DNA from: a bacterium
Lineage (GTDB): Bacteria > Patescibacteriota > Patescibacteriia > Patescibacteriales > Patescibacteriaceae
Direction of reading: 5' to 3'
NCBI GenBank assembly: GCA_029570385.1
Contig: JAKPXD010000010.1
Span: 36,991 to 100,990 of the forward strand
DNA: 64,000 bases
Each line of letters opens with the position of its first letter. Within the stretch, counting starts at the first letter, position 1. The notes below the pieces were generated by a model. That model made no database searches and was not told where the DNA came from. It saw nothing but the letters and a program-made list of their open reading frames with translations. Of this stretch, positions 36,483-44,887 are shown piece after piece. The position numbers and the translations under genes are program-made.

Positions 36483-36503
36483 GCTAGCTAATTTTAGAAT
36501 GAT

Positions 36504-36854
36504 ATGAGCAGTACAAGTAAAACAGCTAAAAAAATTAGACGCCATAATCGCGTTCGGGCTAAAATTAGCGGGACAGCTGATTGTCCGCGGTTGAGTGTTT
36601 TCCGGTCGAATCGGGGTATGTATCTGCAAGCCATTGACGATACTAAGGGTTTAACGCTAGCTAGCGCTCATAGCCGTGAGGTTAAGGTTAAGGGCAATAA
36701 AACTGAAGTTAGTCAGGCTCTCGGTGTTTTAATGGCCGAAAAATTATTAGCCAAAAAAATTAGTAAAATAGTTTTTGATCGGGGCAGTAGCGCCTATCAT
36801 GGCCGTGTTCAAGCTGCCGCTGAAGGCGCTCGCCAGGCTGGCTTGCAATTTTAG
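36504..36854 (+). CDS. rplR: Ribosomal protein L18
   Basis: 5S rRNA-binding protein. Conserved segments are [34 protein letters not shown] and [20 protein letters not shown]. The length of 116 aa is standard. Confidence 0.96.
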   Translation: MSSTSKTAKKIRRHNRVRAKISGTADCPRLSVFRSNRGMYLQAIDDTKGLTLASAHSREVKVKGNKTEVSQALGVLMAEKLLAKKISKIVFDRGSSAYHGRVQAAAEGARQAGLQF

Positions 36855-36870
36855 TTAATTAGCATCAAGT

Positions 36871-37539
36871 ATGACTGAAGTTAAAGATACTATCGTCAGC
36901 GAAAAACAAGCCGTTCCAGAGGCTGTGTCCGCTGTCACTGAAAATCAGGCGACTGAACGTCCTAGCCGCAGTAGTAATCGCGGTCAACGAGGCAATGCTG
37001 GCGGCCGCGGCCGCGGTGATCGCCGGTCTAATGATCGTCAATCTCAGGATGAGTTTGATCAAAAGATTTTGGACATCGCTCGAGTTACTAGAGTTATGGC
37101 GGGCGGTAAAAGAATGCGTTTCCGCGCCTGTGTCGCTATTGGTGATCGCAAGGGACGCGTCGCTATTGGTTTAGCCAAGGGGCTAGATGTTACTATTGCA
37201 GTCAACAAAGCAGTTAATCAGGCTAAAAAGAATTTGGTTACTGTGCCGATGATTGATAAAACTATCCCTCATGAAATTAAACAGAAATCTGATTCGGCTG
37301 TTATTATCTTAAAACCGGCCAAACAGGGTCGCGGTATTATTGCCGGTAGCGTGGTGCGGATTATTTTAGAATTAGCCGGTATTAATAATGTTACTAGCAA
37401 GATGCTAGGATCGCATAATAAGATTAATAATGCGAAGTGTGTTATTAAGGCCTTGCGTAACCTGAAAAAACCGGCGGCCAATCATCGTTCAGTTAGTAAG
37501 CCAGCCGTTGCCATTAAGACCGAAACCGGGGCCGAATAG
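36871..37539 (+). CDS. rpsE: Ribosomal protein S5 with N-terminal extension
   Basis: 30S fidelity protein. The S5 core runs from about residue 62 (FDQKILDIARVTRVMAGGKR, then FRACVAIGDRKGRVAIG). The preceding 60 residues are a low-complexity Arg/Gly/Ser-rich extension not found in E. coli S5. The total is 222 aa against about 166. rplO follows directly, without rpmD (L30). Confidence 0.96.
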   Translation: MTEVKDTIVSEKQAVPEAVSAVTENQATERPSRSSNRGQRGNAGGRGRGDRRSNDRQSQDEFDQKILDIARVTRVMAGGKRMRFRACVAIGDRKGRVAIGLAKGLDVTIAVNKAVNQAKKNLVTVPMIDKTIPHEIKQKSDSAVIILKPAKQGRGIIAGSVVRIILELAGINNVTSKMLGSHNKINNAKCVIKALRNLKKPAANHRSVSKPAVAIKTETGAE

Positions 37540-37560
37540 TAAATTAATTAATTTCTTTTT

Positions 37561-37998
37561 ATGTTGACACTCCACACATTAAAACCGGCGATTGGTTCCA
37601 GCAAACAGCGCAAGCGAGTCGGACGAGGTAATGCTTCCGGACACGGTAATTACAGCGGTAAAGGCATGAAGGGACAGAAATCTCGTTCGGGCGTCAGCGG
37701 TATTAAGCGCATGGCCCTAAAAAAGGCGATGTTACAAATTCCTAAATTGCGTGGTTTCCAATCCAATAAGCCTAAATATCAAGTAGTTAATTTATCCACC
37801 CTGAGCCGCAGTTTTGCCGATGGTGCTATAATTTCGGCCGATAGCTTACTTAAGGCCGGATTGGTTAGTCAGGCCAAAAATATTAAGATTTTGGCTAACG
37901 GTGAATTAAAATTAAAGAATTTACAGATTAAGGGTTTAAAGCTCAGCGCGGCCGCTCAGGAACAGCTGACTAAAATGGGTGGAAAAATAGTTGAATAA
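37561..37998 (+). CDS. rplO: Ribosomal protein L15
   Basis: 50S protein. The Gly-rich N terminus RVGRGNASGHGNYSGKGMKG is characteristic, followed by GFQSNKPKYQVVNL. The length is 145 aa. It directly follows rpsE; the L30 gene that usually separates them is missing. Confidence 0.96.
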   Translation: MLTLHTLKPAIGSSKQRKRVGRGNASGHGNYSGKGMKGQKSRSGVSGIKRMALKKAMLQIPKLRGFQSNKPKYQVVNLSTLSRSFADGAIISADSLLKAGLVSQAKNIKILANGELKLKNLQIKGLKLSAAAQEQLTKMGGKIVE

Positions 37999-38007
37999 AT
38001 TACTTTT

Positions 38008-39276
38008 ATGGAAAAATTACTAAAAATTTGGCGGATTCGTGAATTGAGAAACAATATTTTGTTTGTCATTGCCATGCTGGTAATTTTTCGGCTGGCGGCT
38101 CATTTACCAGTGCCTGGCGTCAATGCTCAAGCTTTGCGTGATCTGTTTGCTTCCAATCAATTTTTAGGTTTGATGAATCTGTTTTCCGGCGGCGGTATGC
38201 AAAATTTTTCCATCGTTATGATGGGAGTAGCGCCGTATATTACGGCTTCGATCATCTTTCAGCTGTTAGGAATGATTGTCCCGTCAATTGAAGAAATGAA
38301 TAAAGAAGAAGCTGGTCGGCAAAAGATTAATATGTGGACTCGTTGGGCCACAGTGCCATTGGCGGTGATCCAGTCTTACGGCATGATTGCTTTATTGCGT
38401 CGCTCCAGTTATCAGATTCTCGGCTCAATTGATTGGCTTAACTATGTTACCATTATCGTTACCATTACAGCTGGCACTGTTTTTTTGATGTGGCTCGGTG
38501 AATTGATTACCGAAAGAAAGACCGGCAACGGCATTTCTATGTTGATTTTTGCCGGTATTATCGCTGGCGTGCCGCAGTCAATTCAGCAATTAATCTTGAC
38601 TTATGATAGTTCCAAGCTGTTTATGGTTATCGGTTTTGTTGTTATTGCGATTTTAACGATTGTAGGCGTTATTTATATTAGTGAGGGCCAGCGCAATATT
38701 CCGGTGCAATATGCCCGTCAAATGCATGGCGGCCATAGCTATGGCGGCAGCACCACTCATTTGCCTCTCCGAGTTAATATGGCCGGAGTCATTCCGATTA
38801 TTTTTGCTGTGTCAGTTATTCTTTTTCCGTCAATGATTGCTCAATTCTTTGTGACTAGCAAAGTGTCTTGGTTAGCTAAAGCTTCAACCTGGGTTATCGG
38901 TTTGTTGGCCAATCAGTGGTTCTATGGTATTAGCTACTTTATTTTAGTGGTTGCTTTTACTTATTTTTATACTGAAGTGGTTTTCCATCCTAACCAAGTA
39001 GCAGAAAATTTACAAAAACAGGGTGGTTTTGTGCCCGGTATTCGTCCCGGTCAACAGACCAGTCGTTATTTATCTGGCGTGCTTCATAAGATTACGCTAG
39101 CTGGCGCTTTATTTTTGGGTATTATTGCGATTTTACCGTTAATTATGAAATCAATTACCGGTATGCAGTCGCTAGCTATTGGCGGCACCTCTCTTTTGAT
39201 TGTCGTTTCGGTGGTTATTGAAACTGTTAAACAGATTGAAGCACAGATGACTATGCGGCAATACGATGGATATTAG
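38008..39276 (+). CDS. secY: Preprotein translocase subunit SecY
   Basis: Channel of the general secretion pathway with ten membrane helices. It begins at the usual INNPDLR-like region (WRIRELRNNILFVIAML). The plug and pore region contains LPVPGVNAQAL, NLFSGGGMQNFSIVMMGVAPYI, and later GGSTTHLPLRVNMAGVIPIIFA and FVPGIRPGQQTSRYL. The length of 422 aa is standard. It is followed by a strong terminator, so the spc operon ends here. Confidence 0.97.
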   Translation: MEKLLKIWRIRELRNNILFVIAMLVIFRLAAHLPVPGVNAQALRDLFASNQFLGLMNLFSGGGMQNFSIVMMGVAPYITASIIFQLLGMIVPSIEEMNKEEAGRQKINMWTRWATVPLAVIQSYGMIALLRRSSYQILGSIDWLNYVTIIVTITAGTVFLMWLGELITERKTGNGISMLIFAGIIAGVPQSIQQLILTYDSSKLFMVIGFVVIAILTIVGVIYISEGQRNIPVQYARQMHGGHSYGGSTTHLPLRVNMAGVIPIIFAVSVILFPSMIAQFFVTSKVSWLAKASTWVIGLLANQWFYGISYFILVVAFTYFYTEVVFHPNQVAENLQKQGGFVPGIRPGQQTSRYLSGVLHKITLAGALFLGIIAILPLIMKSITGMQSLAIGGTSLLIVVSVVIETVKQIEAQMTMRQYDGY

Positions 39277-39299
39277 ACTTTAGCTAGATTATTGATAGG

Positions 39300-39326
39300 C
39301 AGGCTCGCTAGCGAGCCTGTTTTGTT
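39300..39326 (+). terminator. Terminator after secY
   Basis: A 9-bp perfect stem, CAGGCTCGC (39299-39308 region) against GCGAGCCTG (39311-39319), with a two-base apex, followed by TTTTGTTTT. Confidence 0.85.
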
Positions 39327-39337
39327 TTAATGGATTG

Positions 39338-39346
39338 TGGTATAGT
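39338..39346 (+). promoter_or_regulatory. Extended -10 promoter of the adk operon
   Basis: TGG followed by TATAGT (39341-39346), directly downstream of the secY terminator and 30 bp before the adk ATG. No -35 match. Confidence 0.45.
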
Positions 39347-39375
39347 AAAAGAGTTAAATTAATAATTTTTTGGCT

Positions 39376-40047
39376 ATGGCCAGATTAGTTTTGTTTTTTT
39401 TCGGCCCGCCGGGTTCGGGCAAAGGAACGCAATCAGCTAATTTATCGCAACAGCTCGGTTTGCCAGCAATTTCGACCGGCAATCTTTTGCGCCAGCATTA
39501 TCAATCAATAGGTGAGCATAATGCTGCCATGAATGAAGGGCAATTAGTGAGCGATGATCTGATTAATAAGTTGCTGGTTGAGCGCTTAAATCAGCCCGAT
39601 GCACAAAGCGGGTTTATTTTAGATGGCTATCCTCGTAATAAGACTCAATTTGATTATTTTTATAATAATATCATTAACCCCGACGATAAAATTTGCGCTA
39701 TTGAGATTAGTGTTAGCGATCAGGAAGTGCAGCATCGTATAGCTGGTCGACGTTTTTGCCCCAAGTGCGGCGCTGGTTACCATTTAACTTACAAGCCAAG
39801 TCTTCAAGCTGACCGTTGTGATGATTGTCAAACAAGATTAGAACAACGCCCTGATGATAGTCCAGAAACTATCCAAGAACGGTTGGCGCTTTATCGGCGC
39901 ACTATGGGACCGTTAGTGGTTTCGTGGTGGCAATTAGGCGAACTGATTATTATTAATGGCGAAAAAAATATTGACAGTGTTTATCATGATATTTTATCAG
40001 TTTTACAAGAACGAGGCTTGGTGCCGCCAAAGTCAGAGATTGTATGA
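39376..40047 (+). CDS. adk: Adenylate kinase, zinc-lid form
   Basis: Interconverts ATP plus AMP with two ADP. The P-loop is FFGPPGSGKGTQ and the NMP-binding segment is GNLLRQ. LDGYPRNKTQ and a zinc-type lid with FCPKCGAGYH and CDDCQ follow. The ATG at 39376 is chosen over a TTG two codons upstream. The length is 223 aa. Its stop overlaps the map start by 4 bp (ATGA). Confidence 0.96.
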   Translation: MARLVLFFFGPPGSGKGTQSANLSQQLGLPAISTGNLLRQHYQSIGEHNAAMNEGQLVSDDLINKLLVERLNQPDAQSGFILDGYPRNKTQFDYFYNNIINPDDKICAIEISVSDQEVQHRIAGRRFCPKCGAGYHLTYKPSLQADRCDDCQTRLEQRPDDSPETIQERLALYRRTMGPLVVSWWQLGELIIINGEKNIDSVYHDILSVLQERGLVPPKSEIV

Positions 40048-40880
40048 TTCGTTATAAAAATCCTGAACAAATTGCTTTATTGCATGAAGGCGGTCAAAAA
40101 TTAGGCCGAATTACTGCTCAATTAGCTGCTGCGGTTCGTCCGGGCGTGACCACAGCCGATTTAGAAGAATTATTGTTGCAGTTGATTGCCGAAGCTGGTG
40201 GTGCGCCAGCTTTTAAGGGTTATAAGTCTAGCCATCGCAGCCGAGCTTTTCCCACCGCTTTATGCGCCTCTATTAATCAACAGATTGTTCATGGACCGGC
40301 CATCCCCGGTCGAGTTTTAAAATCTGGTGATATTATTAGCCTAGATTTAGGCATGGAATATCCGCTCAAGAAACCGGGAATAGTCTCAGATTGGCCGATC
40401 AATCCTAACTCGCCTCATGGCGGTTATTTTACTGATATGGCCGTGACAGTGCCGATTGGCAAGGTTAGCCAAGTGGTTCAGAAATTGATTAATACTACTA
40501 GACAATCATTACAACTAGCCATTGCTCAGGCTTTGCCTGGTAATACTTTATTACAGATCGCTCAGGCTATTCAGTCATTTGTGGAAAAACGGGGTTTTAG
40601 CGTGGTGCGTGATTTAGTCGGTCATGGTGTTGGTTTAGCTGTTCATGAAGACCCGCAGATTCCTCATTATGTCTGTAATCAATATGGCGAACAAGACATT
40701 GTTTTAAAACCAGGCATGGTTATCGCCATTGAGCCGATGATTAGTTTAGGCAGCCCAGATATTACCACCGGTCGCGATGGTTTTTCATTTGAAACGATTG
40801 ACGGCAGCTGGAGTGCTCATTTTGAGCACACTATTGCTATTACTGCGACTGGTCAGCAGATTTTAACGCTACCCGAATGA
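40044..40880 (+). CDS. map: Methionine aminopeptidase, type I, with an insertion
   Basis: Removes initiator methionine. Metal-site segments are SLDLGMEY and FTDMAVTV (two Asp), GHGVGLAVHEDP (His), MVIAIEPM (Glu) and FEHTIAIT. Between the first two Asp ligands there is an extra loop of about 19 residues rich in Pro and Asn (30 residues apart instead of the usual 11). The length is 278 aa. ATGA overlaps join it to adk and to ruvX. Confidence 0.95.
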   Translation: MIRYKNPEQIALLHEGGQKLGRITAQLAAAVRPGVTTADLEELLLQLIAEAGGAPAFKGYKSSHRSRAFPTALCASINQQIVHGPAIPGRVLKSGDIISLDLGMEYPLKKPGIVSDWPINPNSPHGGYFTDMAVTVPIGKVSQVVQKLINTTRQSLQLAIAQALPGNTLLQIAQAIQSFVEKRGFSVVRDLVGHGVGLAVHEDPQIPHYVCNQYGEQDIVLKPGMVIAIEPMISLGSPDITTGRDGFSFETIDGSWSAHFEHTIAITATGQQILTLPE

Positions 40881-41272
40881 TTGAACCGATTATTTATTTA
40901 GGTATTGATTGGGGGATTAGTAAAATTGGCCTAGCCATTGGTGATAGTCAAACCAAACTGGCTTTGCCCTATGGTCGAGTGGCTAGCTGGTCAGAGGTGG
41001 AAAAAGTTATTCAGCGTGAAAAAATTGATCAATTAATCATCGGTTGGCCGCGCCATTTAGCCGATCAGACCATTGATCCTCATCCTGGCTGGCAATATTT
41101 TGTTGATCAAGCCGAAACCAGCGGTTATCCTGTTCATTTAGTCGATGAACGGCTGACTACGGTTGCCGCTGATCGTCTGATTAATCATCAAAAAGCGGCC
41201 GCCGATCAAGATGCTATTGCCGCCATGTTGATTTTGCAAAGTTTTTTTGATAATTATGCGGCGCACTACTAG
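40877..41272 (+). CDS. ruvX: RuvX/YqgF-family putative Holliday junction resolvase
   Basis: RNase H-fold nuclease implicated in 16S rRNA 5' processing and Holliday junction resolution. Motifs are YLGIDWGISKIGLAIGD (first Asp), VHLVDERLTTVAAD (Glu) and AADQDAIAAMLILQ (last Asp). The length of 131 aa is normal. It overlaps map by 4 bp and recO by 17 bp. Confidence 0.94.
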   Translation: MIEPIIYLGIDWGISKIGLAIGDSQTKLALPYGRVASWSEVEKVIQREKIDQLIIGWPRHLADQTIDPHPGWQYFVDQAETSGYPVHLVDERLTTVAADRLINHQKAAADQDAIAAMLILQSFFDNYAAHY

Positions 41273-41975
41273 CGAGCGCTTGTTGATTTTACAGCGTCGC
41301 CAATGTCAGGAACAAGATGCCATTATTACCGCTTTTAGTCCGCAGCGTGGATTACTAAGGCTTTGGTGCCGTGGTTTATTCAAACCTCAATCCAAGTTAG
41401 CCGGTCATGTGGAGCCCCTAACCATCATTGACGGGTTGATTGTTTGGGGACAGCGGCCGTTATTGAGTGCGGCCGTCAGCCGTCAATCCTTCGGCCAGCT
41501 AAAGAGTCAGTTAGCGGCGGTTGTGGTGGCCAGTCAGATTATTAACCGCTATCAGCGTTGGTTGACAACCGGTCAAGTCGTCGCTGAGGCTTGGTCAGAT
41601 TTGAACGAGCTTTTAACTGATTGGGATCGACAGCCGCTGAGTTTAAATATTTTAACTGCTGGTTCGCAGGCTATTCAGTGGCGGTTGGGCAATCGGCTTG
41701 GCTATGCCCCTGATTTAGAGCGGTGTGTTAATTGTCAACAGCTATTTTCAACCTCAGTCTGGTGGCGACCATTTGATGGCGGACTAGTTTGCTCAAATTG
41801 CCGGCCAGCCGCCGCCAATTTAGAATTATCAGCCGTGGCCCGGCAATATTGGTTAAGACTTTTAACTGACGAGTGGCTTGAATTGACGAAATCGCCCCTA
41901 TCGCCTACAATTTTAGAGCAGCAAACCGGCTTTTTTAATGAGTGGGTTAATTTTTTAGATCACTATATATGTTAA
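41256..41975 (+). CDS. recO: DNA repair protein RecO
   Basis: Recombination mediator that loads RecA with RecR. The N-terminal OB domain begins ERLLILQRRQCQEQDAIITA and includes GLLRLWCRGLFKPQSKLAGH. A C-terminal zinc site has CVNCQQLF and GGLVCSNC. The length of 239 aa is typical. The start ATG at 41256 lies within ruvX and the end overlaps aspS by 7 bp. Confidence 0.92.
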   Translation: MRRTTSERLLILQRRQCQEQDAIITAFSPQRGLLRLWCRGLFKPQSKLAGHVEPLTIIDGLIVWGQRPLLSAAVSRQSFGQLKSQLAAVVVASQIINRYQRWLTTGQVVAEAWSDLNELLTDWDRQPLSLNILTAGSQAIQWRLGNRLGYAPDLERCVNCQQLFSTSVWWRPFDGGLVCSNCRPAAANLELSAVARQYWLRLLTDEWLELTKSPLSPTILEQQTGFFNEWVNFLDHYIC

Positions 41976-43756
41976 GAACACATAATTGTGGCCAATTGCG
42001 TTTAGTTGATAACGGCCAGACGGTTACTTTAGCCGGCTGGGTGCAATCCTGTCGTAATTTAGGCGGCTTATTATTTATTGCTTTACGTGATCATGACGGT
42101 TTGACCCAATTAGTGATTGATTTAACTAGCCAGCCGCAAATTGCTGCTTTAGCCCAGGAATTGCGTGATGAATTTGTTATTAAGGCTAGCGGTCAAGTGC
42201 GTCCACGGCCGGCCGCCATGATTAACCCTGACATGGTTACCGGTGAAATTGAAGTAGCGGTTGATAGTTTGGAAATTCTTAATCGGTCCTTACCATTACC
42301 TTTTAATTTAAGCGAGGATAAAGTTGGCTTAGCCAGTGAAAGTTTACGTTTACAGTATCGTTTTTTAGATTTACGCCGACCCAATTTACAGGCCATGCTA
42401 GCAGCCAAAGATCAGTTAATTCGTCAGATGCGTTATTATTTTCAAGCCCGTAATTTTATTGAAATTCAGACACCGATTTTAGCCAATTCGTCACCAGAAG
42501 GCGCCCGCGACTTTTTGATTCCTTCGCGTTTATTTCCGGGTCAATGTTATGCTTTACCGCAAGCCCCGCAGCAATTTAAGCAGCTGTTGATGATTGGCGG
42601 CTTAGATCGTTATTTTCAGATTGCTCCTTGCTTTCGCGATGAAGATAGTCGTCAGGACCGTCATTATGGCGAGTTCTACCAGCTGGATATGGAAATGAGT
42701 TTTATTGATAGCGAAGAAGATATTTGGCAGATTATGGAGCCATTAATGATTCAATTAACTAATGAATTTAGCGATAAACAAATTATTGGCCTGGTTGATG
42801 GTCGTTTGCCAAAATTGACTTGGCACCAAGCGATGACTGATTATGGCTCAGACAAACCGGATTTGCGCTTTGATCTCAAGATTGAGCCGGTGAGCCATAT
42901 AGTGGCTAATAGCAGCTTGGCTATTTTTCAGACAGTTATTAATGATGGTGGAGTTATCCATAGCTTAGCGGTACCAGGCGACCATAAATTAAGTCGCAAA
43001 CAACTGGATGAATTGGTTGATTTAGCTAAGCTTAAAGGGTTGAGCGGCTTAGGTTATTTAATCTATAATGGGGATAATTGGCAAGGGAGTCTAGCTAAAA
43101 ATTTAGAATCGGCTATCTTGCAGGAATTAGTCAGCGCTTTGAAGTTGGAAGTTGGTCAGACCGTTTTAATAGCTGCCGGTCAATGGCTGCCGGTTTGTCA
43201 AGCCTTAGGGGCTATCCGTAGCCAAATAGCTCAATGGTTTGCTTTGGCTGACCACAAGCTGGCCGCTTGGTGCTGGGTGATTGATTTTCCATTTTATGAG
43301 GTCGGTAACACTGTTACTGGTTTCGATTTTTCCCATAATCCATTTTCTATGCCCAAGGGCGGTCTTGATGCTTTAAAAAATCAGCCGCCGCTAGAAATTG
43401 TTGCCCATCAATTTGACTTAGTTTTAAATGGCGTAGAAATATCCAGCGGGGCCATTCGCAATCATCAGCCGGAAATTATGTATGAAGCTTTCCGTCTAGT
43501 TGGCTATGAACAGGCTGAAGTTGACCGCCGTTTTGGAGCGATGATTGAAGCTTTTAAATATGGCGCGCCGCCTCACGGTGGCAATGCTCCCGGCATCGAT
43601 CGTCTTTTAATGGTGCTCAAGGATTATGATTCAATTCGGGATATTTATGCTTTTCCGAAAGACGGCCAAGGCCGCGACTTGATGATGGGTAGCCCCAGTC
43701 CGGTTGATCAGCATCAATTAACTGACCTAAATTTACAATGGTCAAAAAATAAATAA
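41969..43756 (+). CDS. aspS: Aspartyl-tRNA synthetase (bacterial type)
   Basis: Class II synthetase charging tRNA-Asp (or also tRNA-Asn, if the organism lacks asnS; this cannot be decided here). An N-terminal OB anticodon-binding domain begins MLRTHNCGQLR with LAGWVQSCRN. Motif 2 is FRDEDSRQDRHYGEFYQLD and motif 3 is GAPPHGGNAPGIDRLLM. A GAD insertion domain occupies about 270-400. The length of 595 aa is standard. It overlaps recO by 7 bp and precedes alr by 5 bp. Confidence 0.95.
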   Translation: MLRTHNCGQLRLVDNGQTVTLAGWVQSCRNLGGLLFIALRDHDGLTQLVIDLTSQPQIAALAQELRDEFVIKASGQVRPRPAAMINPDMVTGEIEVAVDSLEILNRSLPLPFNLSEDKVGLASESLRLQYRFLDLRRPNLQAMLAAKDQLIRQMRYYFQARNFIEIQTPILANSSPEGARDFLIPSRLFPGQCYALPQAPQQFKQLLMIGGLDRYFQIAPCFRDEDSRQDRHYGEFYQLDMEMSFIDSEEDIWQIMEPLMIQLTNEFSDKQIIGLVDGRLPKLTWHQAMTDYGSDKPDLRFDLKIEPVSHIVANSSLAIFQTVINDGGVIHSLAVPGDHKLSRKQLDELVDLAKLKGLSGLGYLIYNGDNWQGSLAKNLESAILQELVSALKLEVGQTVLIAAGQWLPVCQALGAIRSQIAQWFALADHKLAAWCWVIDFPFYEVGNTVTGFDFSHNPFSMPKGGLDALKNQPPLEIVAHQFDLVLNGVEISSGAIRNHQPEIMYEAFRLVGYEQAEVDRRFGAMIEAFKYGAPPHGGNAPGIDRLLMVLKDYDSIRDIYAFPKDGQGRDLMMGSPSPVDQHQLTDLNLQWSKNK

Positions 43757-43761
43757 TTTTT

Positions 43762-44883
43762 ATGGAAGTGCGGACTTGGTTAGAATTAGATCGGGCGGCC
43801 ATCGCCAATAATTATCAGCTTCTCAAAGATCGTTTGCGATCAGACTGTTTAGTGATGGGTGTGGTTAAATCTAATGCTTACGGCCATGGTCTGGTAGATT
43901 TTTCACAGCAATTAGCCCAACTAGGTGTTAATTGGCTAGGTGTTGACTCTATTACTGAAGGGCTGGCTTTACGGCGAGCGGGTATTAATCAACCGATTTT
44001 AATTTTGGGCTATACTTTGCCTAATTTATTAGCCCAAGCGCGTCAAAGTAATTGTAGCGTGACGATTTCTAGCTGGGATAATCTGCGCGCCTGGGCGGCG
44101 CTGCCGGTTGATCAGCGGCCAGCGGTTCACTTGAAGCTAGATACTGGCATGACTCGTCAGGGTTTTGTGGAGCAGGATTGGTCCAAGGTTTTGGCCTTCT
44201 GGCAACAGCAAGCCGGTCATAATTCTTTAGAGGGAATATATACTCATTTGGCAGCTGCCAAGAACCCATCTTTTCCGCAATTCACTCAACAACAGCTCAG
44301 CGCCTTTAATCGTGCTATCCAGCTAGCTAAGCAATTTCAGCAAACGCCTTTAAGCCATGCCGCTGCTACGGCCGGCGCCATAGTTTTTCCGGAAGCCCAA
44401 TTGGACATGGTCCGTTATGGTATTGGTCTTTATGGTTTGTGGCCAGCTTTAGCCGTTCGCGAATTTTTGGTTGAACAGTTGCCGTTGCGGCCAGTTCTGA
44501 GTTGGCGCAGCTTGATTGCGGAAATAAAAATAGTATCAGCCGGCGCCAGTATCGGCTATGATGGTGCTGAAAAAATGTGGCGTGATGGCCGGCTAGCCAT
44601 TGTGCCGGTTGGTTATTGGCAGGGTTTTGATCGCGGACTATCCAGTATTGGCCATGTTTTGGTTCATGGTCACCGAGCCAGAGTGGTCGGCCGTGTTTCT
44701 ATGGATATGATTACTATTGATATTACCGATATTCCAGAAGCACAAGTCGGCCAAATGGTTACTTTATTGGGCCGTGATGGCCAGCAAGAAATTACGGCCG
44801 ACGAGATTGCTTTGTTGATTGATACTAGCTGTTATGAAGTAGTTACCAGATTAAATCCGCTAATGAAAAAAGTTTTAAATTAA
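43762..44883 (+). CDS. alr: Alanine racemase
   Basis: PLP enzyme making D-alanine for peptidoglycan. The PLP lysine segment is VVKSNAYGHGL near residue 35. The substrate segment is KLDTGMTRQGF and the C-terminal domain has IGYDGAEKMW (Tyr), VPVGYWQGFDRG and VVGRVSMDMITIDIT. The length of 373 aa is standard. A 4-bp gap leads to the next gene. Confidence 0.96.
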   Translation: MEVRTWLELDRAAIANNYQLLKDRLRSDCLVMGVVKSNAYGHGLVDFSQQLAQLGVNWLGVDSITEGLALRRAGINQPILILGYTLPNLLAQARQSNCSVTISSWDNLRAWAALPVDQRPAVHLKLDTGMTRQGFVEQDWSKVLAFWQQQAGHNSLEGIYTHLAAAKNPSFPQFTQQQLSAFNRAIQLAKQFQQTPLSHAAATAGAIVFPEAQLDMVRYGIGLYGLWPALAVREFLVEQLPLRPVLSWRSLIAEIKIVSAGASIGYDGAEKMWRDGRLAIVPVGYWQGFDRGLSSIGHVLVHGHRARVVGRVSMDMITIDITDIPEAQVGQMVTLLGRDGQQEITADEIALLIDTSCYEVVTRLNPLMKKVLN

Positions 44884-44887
44884 TTTT

